A stretch of DNA of 64,000 nucleotides from Mesorhizobium sp. PAMC28654 (GCF_020616515.1 NZ_CP085135.1:4464001-4528000), one strand, 5' to 3'. Positions 16,797-26,248 are shown, counted from the stretch's first letter. Made by a program: numbers and translations. Notes: a model not told the origin generated them from the letters alone.

Positions 16797-17633
16797 TCAT
16801 TTGCTCCAGACGCCGGTCGCCGCCGCCTCTTGGGCATAGGCGGCAAAATCCCTCGGGGCGCGGCCAAGCACGCGCTGGACACCGTCCGTCAGATAGGAAT
16901 TGCGGCCATCCAGCACTTCGGTGAACAGTTCGTTGAGCAGGCCGACGAATTCGGCGGGAACGTGCTGTTCCCGCAGCATGGCGTCAAAGGCGGCATGGGA
17001 AATGTGGGCGTAGCGGATCTCGCGGCCGGCCGCCCTGGCAATCTCGACGATCGCTTCGGCGAATGTCAGCAATCGGGGCCCGGTCAGTTCGTAGAGCTGG
17101 TTCTCGTGGCCGGGTTGGGTCAGGGCCGCCACGGCAGCGTCGGCGATGTCGTCGGCGTCGACAAAGGGCTCTCCGATCGCGCCGACCGGCAGCGCCACCT
17201 CACCGGCGAGCACGGGATCAAGCAGGAAGCTTTCGGAAAAATTCTGGGCAAACCAGGCGCAGCGCAGGATGGTCCAGTCGGCGCCGGAGGCCTTGAGCAA
17301 CTCTTCGGCGCGTTGCGCCTCCGGTTCGCCTCGGCCCGACAGCAGCACCTGCCGGCGCACGCCGTTTGCCACGGCAAGACGAGCGAATTCGCCGACGGCT
17401 TCGGCCGCGCCTGGCACGGCGAGATCGGGGTAGTAGCTGATGTAGACGGCGCCCGCGCCATCAAGGGCGGGCTTCCATGTCGCCTTGTTCTCCCAGTCGA
17501 AGGCCGGTGTGGCGGAGCGGGAGCCGATACGGACCGGCAGGCGGCGTGCTGTCAGGCGCTCGGCAAGGCGACGACCGGTCTTGCCAGTGCCGCCGGGGAT
17601 CAGGATCGGTTTCGATGCTGTGTCGTTCATCAT
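16797..17633 (-). CDS. NmrA-like NAD(P)H-binding protein
   Basis: 278-residue atypical short-chain dehydrogenase of the NmrA/NAD(P)H-binding group. The Rossmann start is ILIPGGTGKTGRRLAERL (about residues 9-26), followed by AVYISYYPDL, RRQVLLSGRGE, DWTILRCAWFAQNFSES and PFVDADDIADAAVAAL. The catalytic Tyr-Lys of classical SDRs is not evident, so a redox-sensing or quinone-reductase-like role is possible. Start ATG 17633 has AGAGGA upstream. It is divergent from the TetR gene across a perfect 25-bp palindrome and forms an operon with DUF1772. Confidence 0.88.
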   Translation of the reverse strand: MMNDTASKPILIPGGTGKTGRRLAERLTARRLPVRIGSRSATPAFDWENKATWKPALDGAGAVYISYYPDLAVPGAAEAVGEFARLAVANGVRRQVLLSGRGEPEAQRAEELLKASGADWTILRCAWFAQNFSESFLLDPVLAGEVALPVGAIGEPFVDADDIADAAVAALTQPGHENQLYELTGPRLLTFAEAIVEIARAAGREIRYAHISHAAFDAMLREQHVPAEFVGLLNELFTEVLDGRNSYLTDGVQRVLGRAPRDFAAYAQEAAATGVWSK

Positions 17634-17649
17634 AGGTTTCCTCTGTTCA

Positions 17650-17674
17650 CAAATGTGAGTAATACTCACATTTG
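17650..17674. promoter_or_regulatory. Perfect 25-bp palindrome, TetR operator
   Basis: CAAATGTGAGTA-A-TACTCACATTTG, 12-bp arms around one base, 17 bp upstream of the NmrA start and 70 bp upstream of the TetR start. Its length and perfection fit a TetR-dimer operator controlling both directions. Confidence 0.85.
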
Positions 17675-17743
17675 CAAAACGTGATAAACCCTCGTATTTT
17701 GAGAGTCAAGCCGGGTTGCCGGCCGATGTGTCGGGAGACGGTC

Positions 17744-18385
17744 ATGGAAGGCAGTGCGCTATCGGGCGCGCAGGATGGGCAGGTCGCATCGCCGCGCCGG
17801 GCACCGAGCCAGCAACGCAGCCGCGAGCGGGTCGAACGCATGCTTGCGGCGGCCTCAGTGCTGATCGCCGAGCAAGGCAGCGACGCCATGCGCATGGGCG
17901 AGGTGGCTGAAAGGGCCGGCGTGTCGATCGGCTCGCTCTACCAGTTCTTCCCGGACAAGCGGGCCATCGTCTGGGCGCTCGCCGAACGCTACACAGCCGA
18001 AAGCCAGGCCTGCATTGCTGCCGCGCTGGCCGATGTCGCCGACGCCGAAGGCCTGCGGAAGGCGTTTTCAGAGCTGGTGGATATCTATTACGGGCTCTTC
18101 CTGGCGGAGCCGGTGATGCGCGACATCTGGTCGGGCACGCAGGCCGACAAGGCGTTGCGCGAGCTTGAACTGGCTGATAGCCGGGCGAATGCTGAATTCC
18201 TTGTCACGGTGCTGAAGCGCTTGCGTCCCGACGCCGACCCCATCGCGCTCGAGACGACCGCGCTTCTCGTCTGGCAGATGGGCGAGGCCGCCATACGGCT
18301 CGCGATCTCGGTGGAGCGGCAAGAGGGAGACAGGCTGGTCGCCGGCTACAAGCGCATGGCGCTCAGGGAACTCGTCGGCGCCTGA
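17744..18385 (+). CDS. TetR-family transcriptional regulator
   Basis: 213 residues from ATG 17744 (GGGAGA upstream). The TetR DNA-binding domain is RERVERMLAAASVLIAEQGS, then MGEVAERAGVSIGSLYQFFPDKRAIV (about residues 50-75), with an all-helical ligand domain after it. A longer in-frame start at 17672 would overlap the palindrome and is less likely. It probably represses NmrA-DUF1772 and itself through 17650-17674. The 3' end overlaps the convergent AraC gene by 23 bp. Confidence 0.9.
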   Translation: MEGSALSGAQDGQVASPRRAPSQQRSRERVERMLAAASVLIAEQGSDAMRMGEVAERAGVSIGSLYQFFPDKRAIVWALAERYTAESQACIAAALADVADAEGLRKAFSELVDIYYGLFLAEPVMRDIWSGTQADKALRELELADSRANAEFLVTVLKRLRPDADPIALETTALLVWQMGEAAIRLAISVERQEGDRLVAGYKRMALRELVGA

Positions 18386-19508
18386 CTGGCGCCGCGCGGT
18401 TGTTATTTTCCCCGTCTGACAAGGATGTGGCCGACATCGCATCGCCTGGCGGCTGGCGCTCAAGCCGCCAGGCCTTCGGGCTCAGGCCGGTGATGCGCAG
18501 GAACTCACGATTGAAGTTCGATTTGCTGAGGAAACCCGCGTCGAACATGATGCGGGTGATGGGTTCATCCGTCGTCGCCAGCAGGCGGCGCGCCTCGTCG
18601 ATCCGCTGGTTGTTGACGTATTGCGACACGCTCGATCCATGGATGCGATTGATCGCCGACGACACTTGCCGCGCCGGCAGGCCGAGCCGCCTGGCGATGC
18701 GCCCGAGATTGAGATCAACATCCTTGTAAAGCTCCTTCGACCGCATCAGTACGTCGACCGCCGCCGCGATCGCGGAATCTTCGCTGGTTGCCCGTGGCGC
18801 GGTCTGCGACCCATCAACTTCCTCTTCGTCCGGAGCAGCGGTTTCGCTGGCAACCGCGGCTGCACCGCCGAGCAGCAGCAGCGCCAGCACGTTGCCGCCG
18901 GCAATCACCGCGCCGGAATGAATGCCGCCGGTCCATTGCATGTCAAAACTGATGATAATGTCGGTGACCGGCGAAGCAAGGATCGCCAATGCCGTCACCC
19001 ACAGCGACCGATAGGATCGCAAGGCACCGTCGAGACGTGATTCGACAAGGACATCCGGGCCGGCCAGCGCAAGCCAAAGAAGCGCGAGCCCATACGACAA
19101 GAACACCAGGATGATCACCGGCCCGACCGGCTCGCGCCAGAAGATCAGCAGCAGGGCAACCAGGCAGGCGGGCAGCAGATGCGGCCACAGCCGTGCCAGG
19201 CGATGCTCCGACGGTTCCTTCGTCAGGCCGCTGAAGGCGATCCAGGCAAGCGGCGCGATCAATGTCGCCAGCACCGACTGAACCGGCATCATTGCCCTGA
19301 CATCATAACCCCAGCGGATGCCGATCAGCACCGACTGCAAGGCATAGGCCGCCATCAACGTCATGAAAACGATGTTCTCGCGCAGATCGGCCTCGTTTGA
19401 GCGGATCATCTGCGCGAGCAGGATGACGAGCAGCAGAGCGACGACGAACGGCAGGGGAATGAAGATCATGATCGCAAGCGTGGTTCCAAGGCTGGCAGCG
19501 ACCGACAA
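18363..19508 (-). CDS. Membrane-anchored AraC-family regulator
   Basis: 381-residue protein with an unusual layout. About seven N-terminal transmembrane helices (residues 1-220, from MSVAASLGTTLAIMIFIPLP to the segment GGNVLALLLLGGAAAVA) precede a linker and a C-terminal AraC domain (about 270-365): IARRLGLPARQVSSAINRIH and EPITRIMFDAGFLSKSNFNR. It likely senses a membrane or envelope signal. It is divergent from the secreted protein gene at 19629 (120 bp apart), the obvious candidate target. Confidence 0.88.
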   Translation of the reverse strand: MSVAASLGTTLAIMIFIPLPFVVALLLVILLAQMIRSNEADLRENIVFMTLMAAYALQSVLIGIRWGYDVRAMMPVQSVLATLIAPLAWIAFSGLTKEPSEHRLARLWPHLLPACLVALLLIFWREPVGPVIILVFLSYGLALLWLALAGPDVLVESRLDGALRSYRSLWVTALAILASPVTDIIISFDMQWTGGIHSGAVIAGGNVLALLLLGGAAAVASETAAPDEEEVDGSQTAPRATSEDSAIAAAVDVLMRSKELYKDVDLNLGRIARRLGLPARQVSSAINRIHGSSVSQYVNNQRIDEARRLLATTDEPITRIMFDAGFLSKSNFNREFLRITGLSPKAWRLERQPPGDAMSATSLSDGENNNRAAPVRRRRVP

Positions 19509-19628
19509 TGACCTGGATTGCGTTCACGGTCGTCCCGGATCGCGATCGAGGTCGCGAAAATCGACGTCTCGGGTCATTCCGACAGCGCCACGGTTCCAGC
19601 CGGGACCGCCCACACATGATCGGAGATA

Positions 19629-20339
19629 ATGATGAAATCCGCAATTCTCGCGTTGCTGTCATTTGGCAGCGCAGCACTTGCGTCACCGGCAAGCGGGGAT
19701 GCCGGCAAAACGCTTGATCTCGCCGGCGTCAGCGCTATCGTCATATCGGGCGAAGCCAGTTCCGTCAGGCTCACCACTTCGGCCTCGGCACCTTACCAGG
19801 CGACGATCGGCAGCCGCCGCGAAGGCTGGTTCGCGCGCTGGTATTCGAGCTGGTTCGCCAATGACTGCAGCCTTGCCAGCGACATGAAGCTGGAAGCCTC
19901 GACATTGCGTATCGACGTTGCCCCTTCCTCATGGCTGGATCCCTCGGACTGCAGGGTCGAGATCAACGCGAATATTCAGCCCGAAAGTTCGGTGTCGATC
20001 GACCAGGCGGCGCTGCAGGCCAACATGGCGGGGAATTTCTCCACCATTGCCATAACCAGCAAGGCGGCCGATGTTTCGCTGAACGGGCATGCCTCGACCG
20101 TCGAGATCAAAGGCGACGCCCTGAAAGCCAATTTCGCCTTTGGCAGCGTCAGGCAGGACGAAGAAATCGCCATCACCGGCAAGGCGCTGGATGCCACGCT
20201 GTCCTTCGGCCGGGGGGTTGCTATCAGCTATTCGGTCATCGCGACGGCGTCCTTCGTCGACAGCTCGCTTCCCAACACCGCCGGCGCCAGGCCCTCGGTC
20301 GTCATCAGGGGCGACTTTGTTCGCGCTACCATTCGCTGA
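19629..20339 (+). CDS. Secreted GIN/adhesin-like beta-repeat protein
   Basis: 236-residue exported protein. Signal peptide about residues 1-23 (MMKSAILALLSFGSAALASP). The mature part is rich in short alternating beta-strand repeats (SVSIDQAALQANMAGNFSTI, DVSLNGHASTVEIKGDAL, EEIAITGKALDATLSFG) resembling DUF4097/GIN 'putative auto-transporter adhesin' right-handed beta-helices. Two cysteines (about 79 and 102) could form a disulfide. ATGs at 19629 and 19632 are both possible. Function unknown; the divergent membrane AraC gene suggests an inducible envelope protein. Confidence 0.7.
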   Translation: MMKSAILALLSFGSAALASPASGDAGKTLDLAGVSAIVISGEASSVRLTTSASAPYQATIGSRREGWFARWYSSWFANDCSLASDMKLEASTLRIDVAPSSWLDPSDCRVEINANIQPESSVSIDQAALQANMAGNFSTIAITSKAADVSLNGHASTVEIKGDALKANFAFGSVRQDEEIAITGKALDATLSFGRGVAISYSVIATASFVDSSLPNTAGARPSVVIRGDFVRATIR

Positions 20340-20340
20340 A

Positions 20341-20373
20341 CAAAAAACCCGCCACAAGGGCGGGTTTTTTGTC
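20341..20373. terminator. Bidirectional intrinsic terminator
   Basis: AAAAAACCCGCC / GGCGGGTTTTTT around an ACAAG loop, between the converging ends of the beta-repeat gene and rpmE. A runs on one side and T runs on the other make it work in both directions. Confidence 0.92.
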
Positions 20374-20392
20374 TCTTGAAGGCGGGTGCGGC

Positions 20393-20614
20393 TTAGATGC
20401 CGAAGCCTTCGAAGCGCTTCTTGAACTTCGACAGGCGACCACCGCGGTCGAGCAGGGTCTGCTGGCCGCCGGTCCAGGCCGGGTGGGTGGTCGGGTCGAT
20501 ATCGAGATTCATCGTATCGCCTTCCTTGCCCCAGGTCGAACGGGTCGTGTACTCGGTGCCGTCGGTCATGACGATCTTGATGGTGTGGTAGTCGGGATGG
20601 ATGTCGGTCTTCAT
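20393..20614 (-). CDS. rpmE: 50S ribosomal protein L31
   Basis: 73-residue L31. [20 protein letters not shown] and the C-terminal [20 protein letters not shown] are diagnostic. The zinc-binding CxxC cysteines are absent, so this is the C-minus type. L31 bridges the 50S and 30S subunits. It is divergent from the ABC exporter at 20821 and closed by the bidirectional terminator. Confidence 0.97.
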   Translation of the reverse strand: MKTDIHPDYHTIKIVMTDGTEYTTRSTWGKEGDTMNLDIDPTTHPAWTGGQQTLLDRGGRLSKFKKRFEGFGI

Positions 20615-20820
20615 CGCTCTGTTCCTGGCTTGCCGGCGCCGCTGACGGGCAAATTGCCTGCGTCGATGCGCCCCTTTTTAAAACACGAAGCCGCAGCTAT
20701 TGAGGAGCCACGGCTTCTAAAACGGTCGGCGAGCCTATACATCAGCCGGAATTGAATCACAAGGCCGAGGCAAGCGCATATTGAAGCGCATACCGTGAAG
20801 CGGCTAGAGGAAACACTGGG

Positions 20821-22620
20821 ATGGCGCAAATCAGCAGCGCAGACGAGCGCCGGCGCTCGCTCAAGCCGCTCAGGCGCCTGTTCCCGTATATCACGCGCTA
20901 TCGCACGCTGGTTATCGGCGCCATTGTCTCGCTGGTCATCGCCGCGGCAACGACACTGATGCTGCCGTTGGCGGTACGACGCATGATCGATCACGGTTTC
21001 TCGTCGTCGAGCACGACCTTCATCGCCGAATATTTCGCAGCCTTGGTGGCGATGGCGGCCGTGTTGGCGGCGGCATCGGCCGGCCGCTATTATTTCGTCA
21101 TCACGCTCGGCGAGCGCGTCGTCGCTGATATCAGGCGCGACGTCTTTGCCCATGTGACAACGCTGTCGCCAGCCTTCTTCGACACTGCCCAGTCGGGCGA
21201 AATCGTGTCGCGGCTCGCGGCCGACACCACACAGGTCAAGTCGGCGGTAGGCGCCACGGCTTCGGTCGCGCTGCGCAACGTCATCCTTGGCCTTGGAGCG
21301 TTGGGGATGATGGTCGTCACCAGCCCGAAACTGTCCGGTCTGGTCATTGCAGCCATTCCGATCATCGTGCTGCCGCTGGTGGCCTTCGGCCGTTCGGTGC
21401 GGCGCAAGTCCCGGCAGGCGCAGGATACGCTTGCCGATGCGACAGCCTATGCCAGCGAGCAGATCGGCGCGGTGCGCACGCTGCAGGCCTTCACCAACGA
21501 GAAGCTGGTGACGGGGAAGTTCGCGGGCGCGGTGGAAGCCGCCTTCGAGGCTGCGCGTTCCTCGATCTTCGCGCGTTCCTTCCTCACCTTCTTCGCCATC
21601 TTCACCATCTTCTCCTCGGTGGTGGCGGTGCTGTGGTTCGGCTCACGCGACGTGCTCGAAGGCACGCTGTCGCCGGGCACGCTCGGGCAGTTCCTGCTCT
21701 ATTCGGTGTTCGCCGCCGGTGCGCTTGGCGCGCTGTCGGAAGTCTGGGGCGAAATGGCGCAGGCAGCGGGCGCGGCCGAGCGCTTGACCGAGATCCTGGC
21801 CGAAAAGCCGGCGATCCAGTCGCCCGCCGATCCAAAACCGCTGCCGGCCGTGGTCAAGGGCGCGATCAGCTTTGACGATGTCTCCTTCTCCTATCCGGCC
21901 AGACCCGACCGCGCCGCCGTCCACGGCCTGAGTTTTTCGGTCAAGCCCGGCGAGACGGTGGCGATCGTCGGCCCTTCCGGCGCCGGCAAGAGCACGGTCT
22001 TTTCGCTGATCCTGCGTTTCTATGATCCGGAAACCGGAAAGATCATGATCGACGGCGTCGATGTGCGCGATGCCGATCCGGCTGCAGTCAGGGAGCGGAT
22101 CGCCATCGTGCCGCAGGACGTCACCATCTTCGCGGCAAGCGCGCGTGACAATATCGGCTTTGGCCGGCCGGGTGCTGGCGATGCCGAGATTGAGGCGGCG
22201 GCGAAGGATGCGCTTGCCGACGAATTCATCCTGAAGCTCGAAAAAGGCTATGACAGCCAGGTCGGTGAGCGCGGCGTGACGCTGTCCGGCGGCCAGCGCC
22301 AGCGCGTGGCGATTGCCCGTGCCATCCTGCGCGACGCGCCGATCCTGCTGCTCGACGAGGCGACCTCGGCGCTCGATGCCCAAAGCGAGACGCTGGTGCA
22401 GACGGCGCTGGAACGGCTGATGCAGGGCCGCACGACGATCGTTATCGCGCACAGGCTGGCGACGGTGCTCAAGGCCGACCGCATCCTGGTCATGGATGGT
22501 GGCCGCATCGTCGAGGAAGGCACGCATCAGAGTCTCGTCGCCAGGGGCGGCATCTATGCGCAACTGGCGAAACTGCAGTTCGAAACCGGTGCCAGTGCCT
22601 TCAGGGGCGCCGCGGAGTAA
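20821..22620 (+). CDS. ABC exporter half-transporter (MsbA/LmrA type)
   Basis: 599-residue fused permease-ATPase. A six-helix ABC transmembrane type-1 domain (about residues 25-310) is followed by a nucleotide-binding domain with Walker A GPSGAGKSTVF (about 386), Q-loop IVPQDVTIFA, signature LSGGQRQRVAIARA (about 490), Walker B ILLLDEATSALD and H-loop VIAHRLA. It works as a homodimer exporting lipids or drugs across the inner membrane; the substrate is unknown. ATG 20821 starts MAQISSADERRRSLKPLRRL. In many rhizobia this gene is also divergent from rpmE. Confidence 0.93.
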   Translation: MAQISSADERRRSLKPLRRLFPYITRYRTLVIGAIVSLVIAAATTLMLPLAVRRMIDHGFSSSSTTFIAEYFAALVAMAAVLAAASAGRYYFVITLGERVVADIRRDVFAHVTTLSPAFFDTAQSGEIVSRLAADTTQVKSAVGATASVALRNVILGLGALGMMVVTSPKLSGLVIAAIPIIVLPLVAFGRSVRRKSRQAQDTLADATAYASEQIGAVRTLQAFTNEKLVTGKFAGAVEAAFEAARSSIFARSFLTFFAIFTIFSSVVAVLWFGSRDVLEGTLSPGTLGQFLLYSVFAAGALGALSEVWGEMAQAAGAAERLTEILAEKPAIQSPADPKPLPAVVKGAISFDDVSFSYPARPDRAAVHGLSFSVKPGETVAIVGPSGAGKSTVFSLILRFYDPETGKIMIDGVDVRDADPAAVRERIAIVPQDVTIFAASARDNIGFGRPGAGDAEIEAAAKDALADEFILKLEKGYDSQVGERGVTLSGGQRQRVAIARAILRDAPILLLDEATSALDAQSETLVQTALERLMQGRTTIVIAHRLATVLKADRILVMDGGRIVEEGTHQSLVARGGIYAQLAKLQFETGASAFRGAAE

Positions 22621-22632
22621 TTCACGACCGCA

Positions 22633-23314
22633 TTAGAGGAACGTCGCGATGTCCGCGAGCGGCCGCTTTTCCAGCGCATGCGCTGGAATTGTCGCGCCTT
22701 CCTTCGTAGCCGACAACCATCAGGATGTATGGCTTGTCGTGCGGATCCCGCCCGCAGATTTGGTTGAGGAAGCTCATCGGATTTGGCGTATGGGTGAGCA
22801 TGGCCAGGCCCGCCCTGTGCAGCGCAAGGATCAGGAAGCCAGTGGCGATGCTGACGGATTCCGGCACATAGTAGTTCTTGCGCAGCACACCGTCGGCGGG
22901 CCGGCTCTTGCGCTCGCCGAATATGCAGATCAGCCAGGGCGCCTCCTCGAGGAACGGCTTGTTCTCGTCGGTGCCGAGCGGTGAGAGCGCGGCCAGCCAT
23001 TCCGCTCCGGCGCGGCCGGCATAGAATGCGCGCTCCTCGGCCTCGGCCGCATCGCGGATCTTCTTCTTGATCACGGGGTCGCCGATCACGGCGAAATGCC
23101 ATGGCTGGTGATTGGCACCGTTTGGCGCGGTCCCGGCCGCCAGGATGCAGGTTTCGATGATGTCACGCGGTACCGGCCTGGAAGAGAATTCGCGCACCGT
23201 GTGGCGGGTGCGCAGATCGGCATGGAAGGCCTCGGCGTTGGCGCGCATTTCGTCCACCGGCATCTCCCGGTAGTCGGGTAGCGGAACCGGAAGGTACCTT
23301 TGGGTAGGGGGCAT
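22633..23314 (-). pseudogene. Nitroreductase family protein, C-terminal frameshift as read
   Basis: FMN-dependent nitroreductase, of the subgroup resembling iodotyrosine deiodinase. ATG 23314 starts [23 protein letters not shown] contacts [13 protein letters not shown] (about residue 37), [20 protein letters not shown] and the later [19 protein letters not shown] are intact. After VVGY (about plus 22705-22707) the read frame runs into [11 protein letters not shown] and a late stop. The frame one over gives [20 protein letters not shown], then TFL and TAA at 22633, the family's normal end. Two missing C or one extra base explains it. The enzyme would be about 227 residues if corrected. Confidence 0.82.
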
Positions 23315-23328
23315 GTCCTCAGCTCCAC

Positions 23329-23366
23329 AAAAGGATTGTCCAGCAATATTGTCCGACAATCCTTTT
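23329..23366. promoter_or_regulatory. GntR (FCD-type) operator upstream of nitroreductase
   Basis: AAAAGGATTGTC (23329-23340) and GACAATCCTTTT (23355-23366) form a perfect 12-bp inverted repeat. Nested within is ATTGTC-C-GACAAT (23348-23360), matching the TTGTC-n-GACAA style of FadR/FCD GntR operators. It lies 15 bp upstream of the nitroreductase start and between that gene and the GntR gene, the likely ligand. Confidence 0.8.
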
Positions 23367-23396
23367 GAATGCAAGCGCCTCCACACTTGGCGGATC

Positions 23397-24059
23397 TCAT
23401 GCCGAGGCGAAATGATCGTCGGGGAGCAGTTGGACAAGCCGCCGCGAGGCGTCGATATGATTGCGCATCGCCGCCTGCGCCGATTGCGCGTCACCGGCCA
23501 TGATCGCCTCGACGACAAGCCGGTGTTGGACGTTGCTCTGAAGGACCTCCTGCCGGTTGATCAGCAGGCGGAATTGCAGCCAGTAGATCGAGTTGGAAAG
23601 CCGCAGCAGCGATTCCCGCAGCAGCGCGTTGTCGGCGGCTTCCGGAAACATGGCGTGGAAACGGCGGTTGAGGTCGGAAAAAGCGCTGATGTCGTTTGCC
23701 TCAACGGCCCGGTCCATTTCACCCTGCAGGGCGAGCAGCTGTTGCGGGGCGACGCGGATGCCGGGAGCCGCGAGGCCGACGGCCAACGCCTCGAGAGCGC
23801 CGCGTACCTCGAACAGATTGTCGACCTCCTTGCGCGACAATTGGCGCACCACGACCCCGCGGTGCGGTTCCAGGGCCAAAAGCCCATCAGCGGCCAGCCG
23901 CTGAAATGCCTCGCGCACCGTCGAGCGCGACACGCCGTAGCGGCGAACGAATGCTGCTTCCGTGAGACGTTGCCCTGGCGCCAGATGGCCGCCACGCACG
24001 GCGGCAGTGATCGCCGATGCGATGTGTTCGACGGTTGAAGCGCTGTGCGGATCGGCCAA
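23397..24059 (-). CDS. GntR-family regulator, FCD domain
   Basis: 220-residue FadR/FCD-subfamily GntR protein. N-terminal winged helix ([20 protein letters not shown], then [20 protein letters not shown], about residues 20-60) and C-terminal FCD helical domain (about 85-210) with [15 protein letters not shown] and the metal/ligand His in [13 protein letters not shown] regulators typically respond to organic acids. Nitroreductase follows on the same strand after an 82-bp gap holding the operator, so this gene probably controls it. Confidence 0.9.
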   Translation of the reverse strand: MADPHSASTVEHIASAITAAVRGGHLAPGQRLTEAAFVRRYGVSRSTVREAFQRLAADGLLALEPHRGVVVRQLSRKEVDNLFEVRGALEALAVGLAAPGIRVAPQQLLALQGEMDRAVEANDISAFSDLNRRFHAMFPEAADNALLRESLLRLSNSIYWLQFRLLINRQEVLQSNVQHRLVVEAIMAGDAQSAQAAMRNHIDASRRLVQLLPDDHFASA

Positions 24060-24161
24060 TGTCTAGGGATCCCTGTCTCGACGACAAATGCCTGACGACG
24101 AGCCGATGCTAGTCCGAAATGCGAACCGCACCAACATCAGCCCATGTGGAAGCGAGGTCGT

Positions 24162-25649
24162 TCAGTTGCTTCCGTATCGTTGCTTGAGATGGCTGGTGAA
24201 ATGCGCGGCGTTCAGTTTCTCGCCGGTGGCGCGTTCGAGCAGGTCCGGCGTCGACCAGCGCGATCCTTGCGACCAGATTCTTTCGCGCCGCCAGTCGTTG
24301 ATTGCCGTGAAATCGCCCTTGGCGAGGTCTCGATCAGCCGCTGGATTCTGCTTGGTCAGCGCCGCCCATTGCTGCGCCGCCATCATCGCGCCCAGCGTGT
24401 AGGACGGGAAATAACCGAAGGCGGCACCCGGCCAATGCACGTCCTGCATCGGACCGTCCGCGGGGTTGTCGATGGTGGACAGGCCGAGATACTCGCGCAT
24501 CTTGGCGTCCCACGCTTGGGGCAGTTCGGCTACGTCCAGCCTGCCGGAGACAAGGTCCTGTTCCAACTCGTAGCGCAGGATGACGTGCAGCGGATAGGTG
24601 ACCTCGTCGGCGTCGACACGGATCAGCCCGCGCTCGACCCGATGCACATGGGGCAGGATGTCGTCGATGGACCAGGTTTCGCCAAGCTGCTTTTCGACGA
24701 CAGGCAACGCCCAGTGCCAGAAGGCCGGATTGCGGCCGAGCTGCTTTTCGACGAACAGGCTCTGGCTCTCATGCATGGCCATGCCGCGCGCCTTGCCGAG
24801 CGGCCAGTGGGCCCAGGCCTTTGGCAGGTTCTGCTCATACAATGCGTGGCCGGTCTCGTGCAGCACGCCCATCAGCGCCGACAGGAAGTCGGTCGTCTTG
24901 TAGCGGGTGGTGATGCGCACATCGGTCGGCACGCCGCCGCAAAAGGGATGATGCGATACGGACAGCGAGCCATGCGTGAGATCGAAACCGACCGCAGCCA
25001 TCATGGCCAGGCCAAGCTCGCGCTGCCTGTCGATCGCATACGTGCCTGAAAGCGGCTTCAATGGGCGCTTCGCCAAGCGCTCTTCCTGCACGGCCAAGGC
25101 TTCCGGCACGAAGCCTTTCAGAAAGGCCTTCAGGTCGGCGAAGACGGGCGTGATGTCGGCGGTGCGATTGCCGGGGTCGTACTGCTCCATCAACGCATCG
25201 TAAGGATCGAGGCCGAGCACGTCGGCGCGCAAGGCTGCTTCTTCGCGTACCAGCGAAACAATGCCTTCCAGCGCTGGGCGGAAACTCGCCCAGTCGTTCT
25301 TCGCGCGCAGGTCGCGCCGAAGCTGTTCGCAGCGCATGCGCGCCGTGGTCTGGCGCTCGATGAATTCGACGGGCAGGCAGGTCAGGTTGGTATACTGCCG
25401 GCGCAGTTCGGCAACCGCTGCCTGCTGCTCCTCGTTCAACGCCTCCTCTTCGGCCGCGGCGAGCCAGTCCGCGATCTCCGGCGCGGTCGCGCGGGCATGC
25501 TGCATGCCGGCAAGGGCCGACATGGCCTCGGCGCGCTTTTCGCCGCCGCCGACGGCCATGTGCGTGGCCTCGTCCGCGCCGAGAATGGACAGCGCATGTT
25601 CCAGCGCTTCGAGCTTGTGGCCGAGATCATCAAGTTTCTGAAAGGACAT
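24162..25649 (-). CDS. Carboxypeptidase Taq, M32 family
   Basis: 495-residue cytosolic zinc metallocarboxypeptidase removing C-terminal residues from peptides. The zinc motif HETGH is at about residue 264 (GVLHETGHALYEQ), with downstream ligand Glu in AMHESQSLFVEKQLGRNP. DVRITTRY, HVHRVERGLIRVDADEVTYP and GYFPSYTLGAMMAAQQW are further M32 signatures. Length matches the family (about 495-500). It is transcribed alone between the GntR gene and a divergent DUF1304 gene. Confidence 0.95.
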   Translation of the reverse strand: MSFQKLDDLGHKLEALEHALSILGADEATHMAVGGGEKRAEAMSALAGMQHARATAPEIADWLAAAEEEALNEEQQAAVAELRRQYTNLTCLPVEFIERQTTARMRCEQLRRDLRAKNDWASFRPALEGIVSLVREEAALRADVLGLDPYDALMEQYDPGNRTADITPVFADLKAFLKGFVPEALAVQEERLAKRPLKPLSGTYAIDRQRELGLAMMAAVGFDLTHGSLSVSHHPFCGGVPTDVRITTRYKTTDFLSALMGVLHETGHALYEQNLPKAWAHWPLGKARGMAMHESQSLFVEKQLGRNPAFWHWALPVVEKQLGETWSIDDILPHVHRVERGLIRVDADEVTYPLHVILRYELEQDLVSGRLDVAELPQAWDAKMREYLGLSTIDNPADGPMQDVHWPGAAFGYFPSYTLGAMMAAQQWAALTKQNPAADRDLAKGDFTAINDWRRERIWSQGSRWSTPDLLERATGEKLNAAHFTSHLKQRYGSN

Positions 25650-25830
25650 GGCTGGTTCCGCTGACTATGGACGGCGGGAAAAGATACCAATGCGGGGTCG
25701 ATGACAAGCCCGCGGCCATGCCCGTGTTGGCGCCTTGATCCCGGTCGTCCGCCCGGCGGGATTCGGCTTGCGCAGGCGAGGACGGGCGTGGAATGCTGGC
25801 TGGCGGCGCACGCCTTGGAGGGGAGACAAG

Positions 25831-26184
25831 ATGATCGGCAACATTCTGGTCGGGCTGGTGGCCCTGATCCATCTCTACATCGTCTATCTGGAGATGGTGC
25901 TGTGGGACACGCCGCGCGGCCACAAGACGTTCAGGCTGACGCCGGAATTCGCCAGCGCCTCGAAGGTGCTGGCCGCCAATCAAGGGCTCTATAACGGGTT
26001 TCTCGCCGCCGGGCTGATCTGGGGCCTTTACCTCGGTGCGGCCGGTTTCCAGACCAAGGTGTTCTTCTTGGTTTGCGTGGCCATTGCCGGCCTCTATGGC
26101 GCGGCGACAGTGGGCAGGAAAATCGTCTACATCCAGACCGTGCCGGCTGTCCTTGCCTTGATCGCGGTCTGGCTGGGCTGGTGA
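25831..26184 (+). CDS. DUF1304 family membrane protein
   Basis: 117-residue membrane protein from ATG 25831 (GGGGAGACAAG upstream). Four helices: IGNILVGLVALIHLYIVYLE, a second after NQGLYNGFLAAGLIWGLYLG, a third FFLVCVAIAGLYGAAT, and a last QTVPAVLALIAVWLGW. EMVLWDTPRG and ASKVLAANQGLYNGFLAAGL are the DUF1304 hallmarks. Function unknown. Confidence 0.9.
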   Translation: MIGNILVGLVALIHLYIVYLEMVLWDTPRGHKTFRLTPEFASASKVLAANQGLYNGFLAAGLIWGLYLGAAGFQTKVFFLVCVAIAGLYGAATVGRKIVYIQTVPAVLALIAVWLGW

Positions 26185-26248
26185 AAAAAGGGCGCCAGCA
26201 GGACGAAATGTCCCGAAGGCGCCAGTTAGTCCCTTCCTCTCCAAGACG

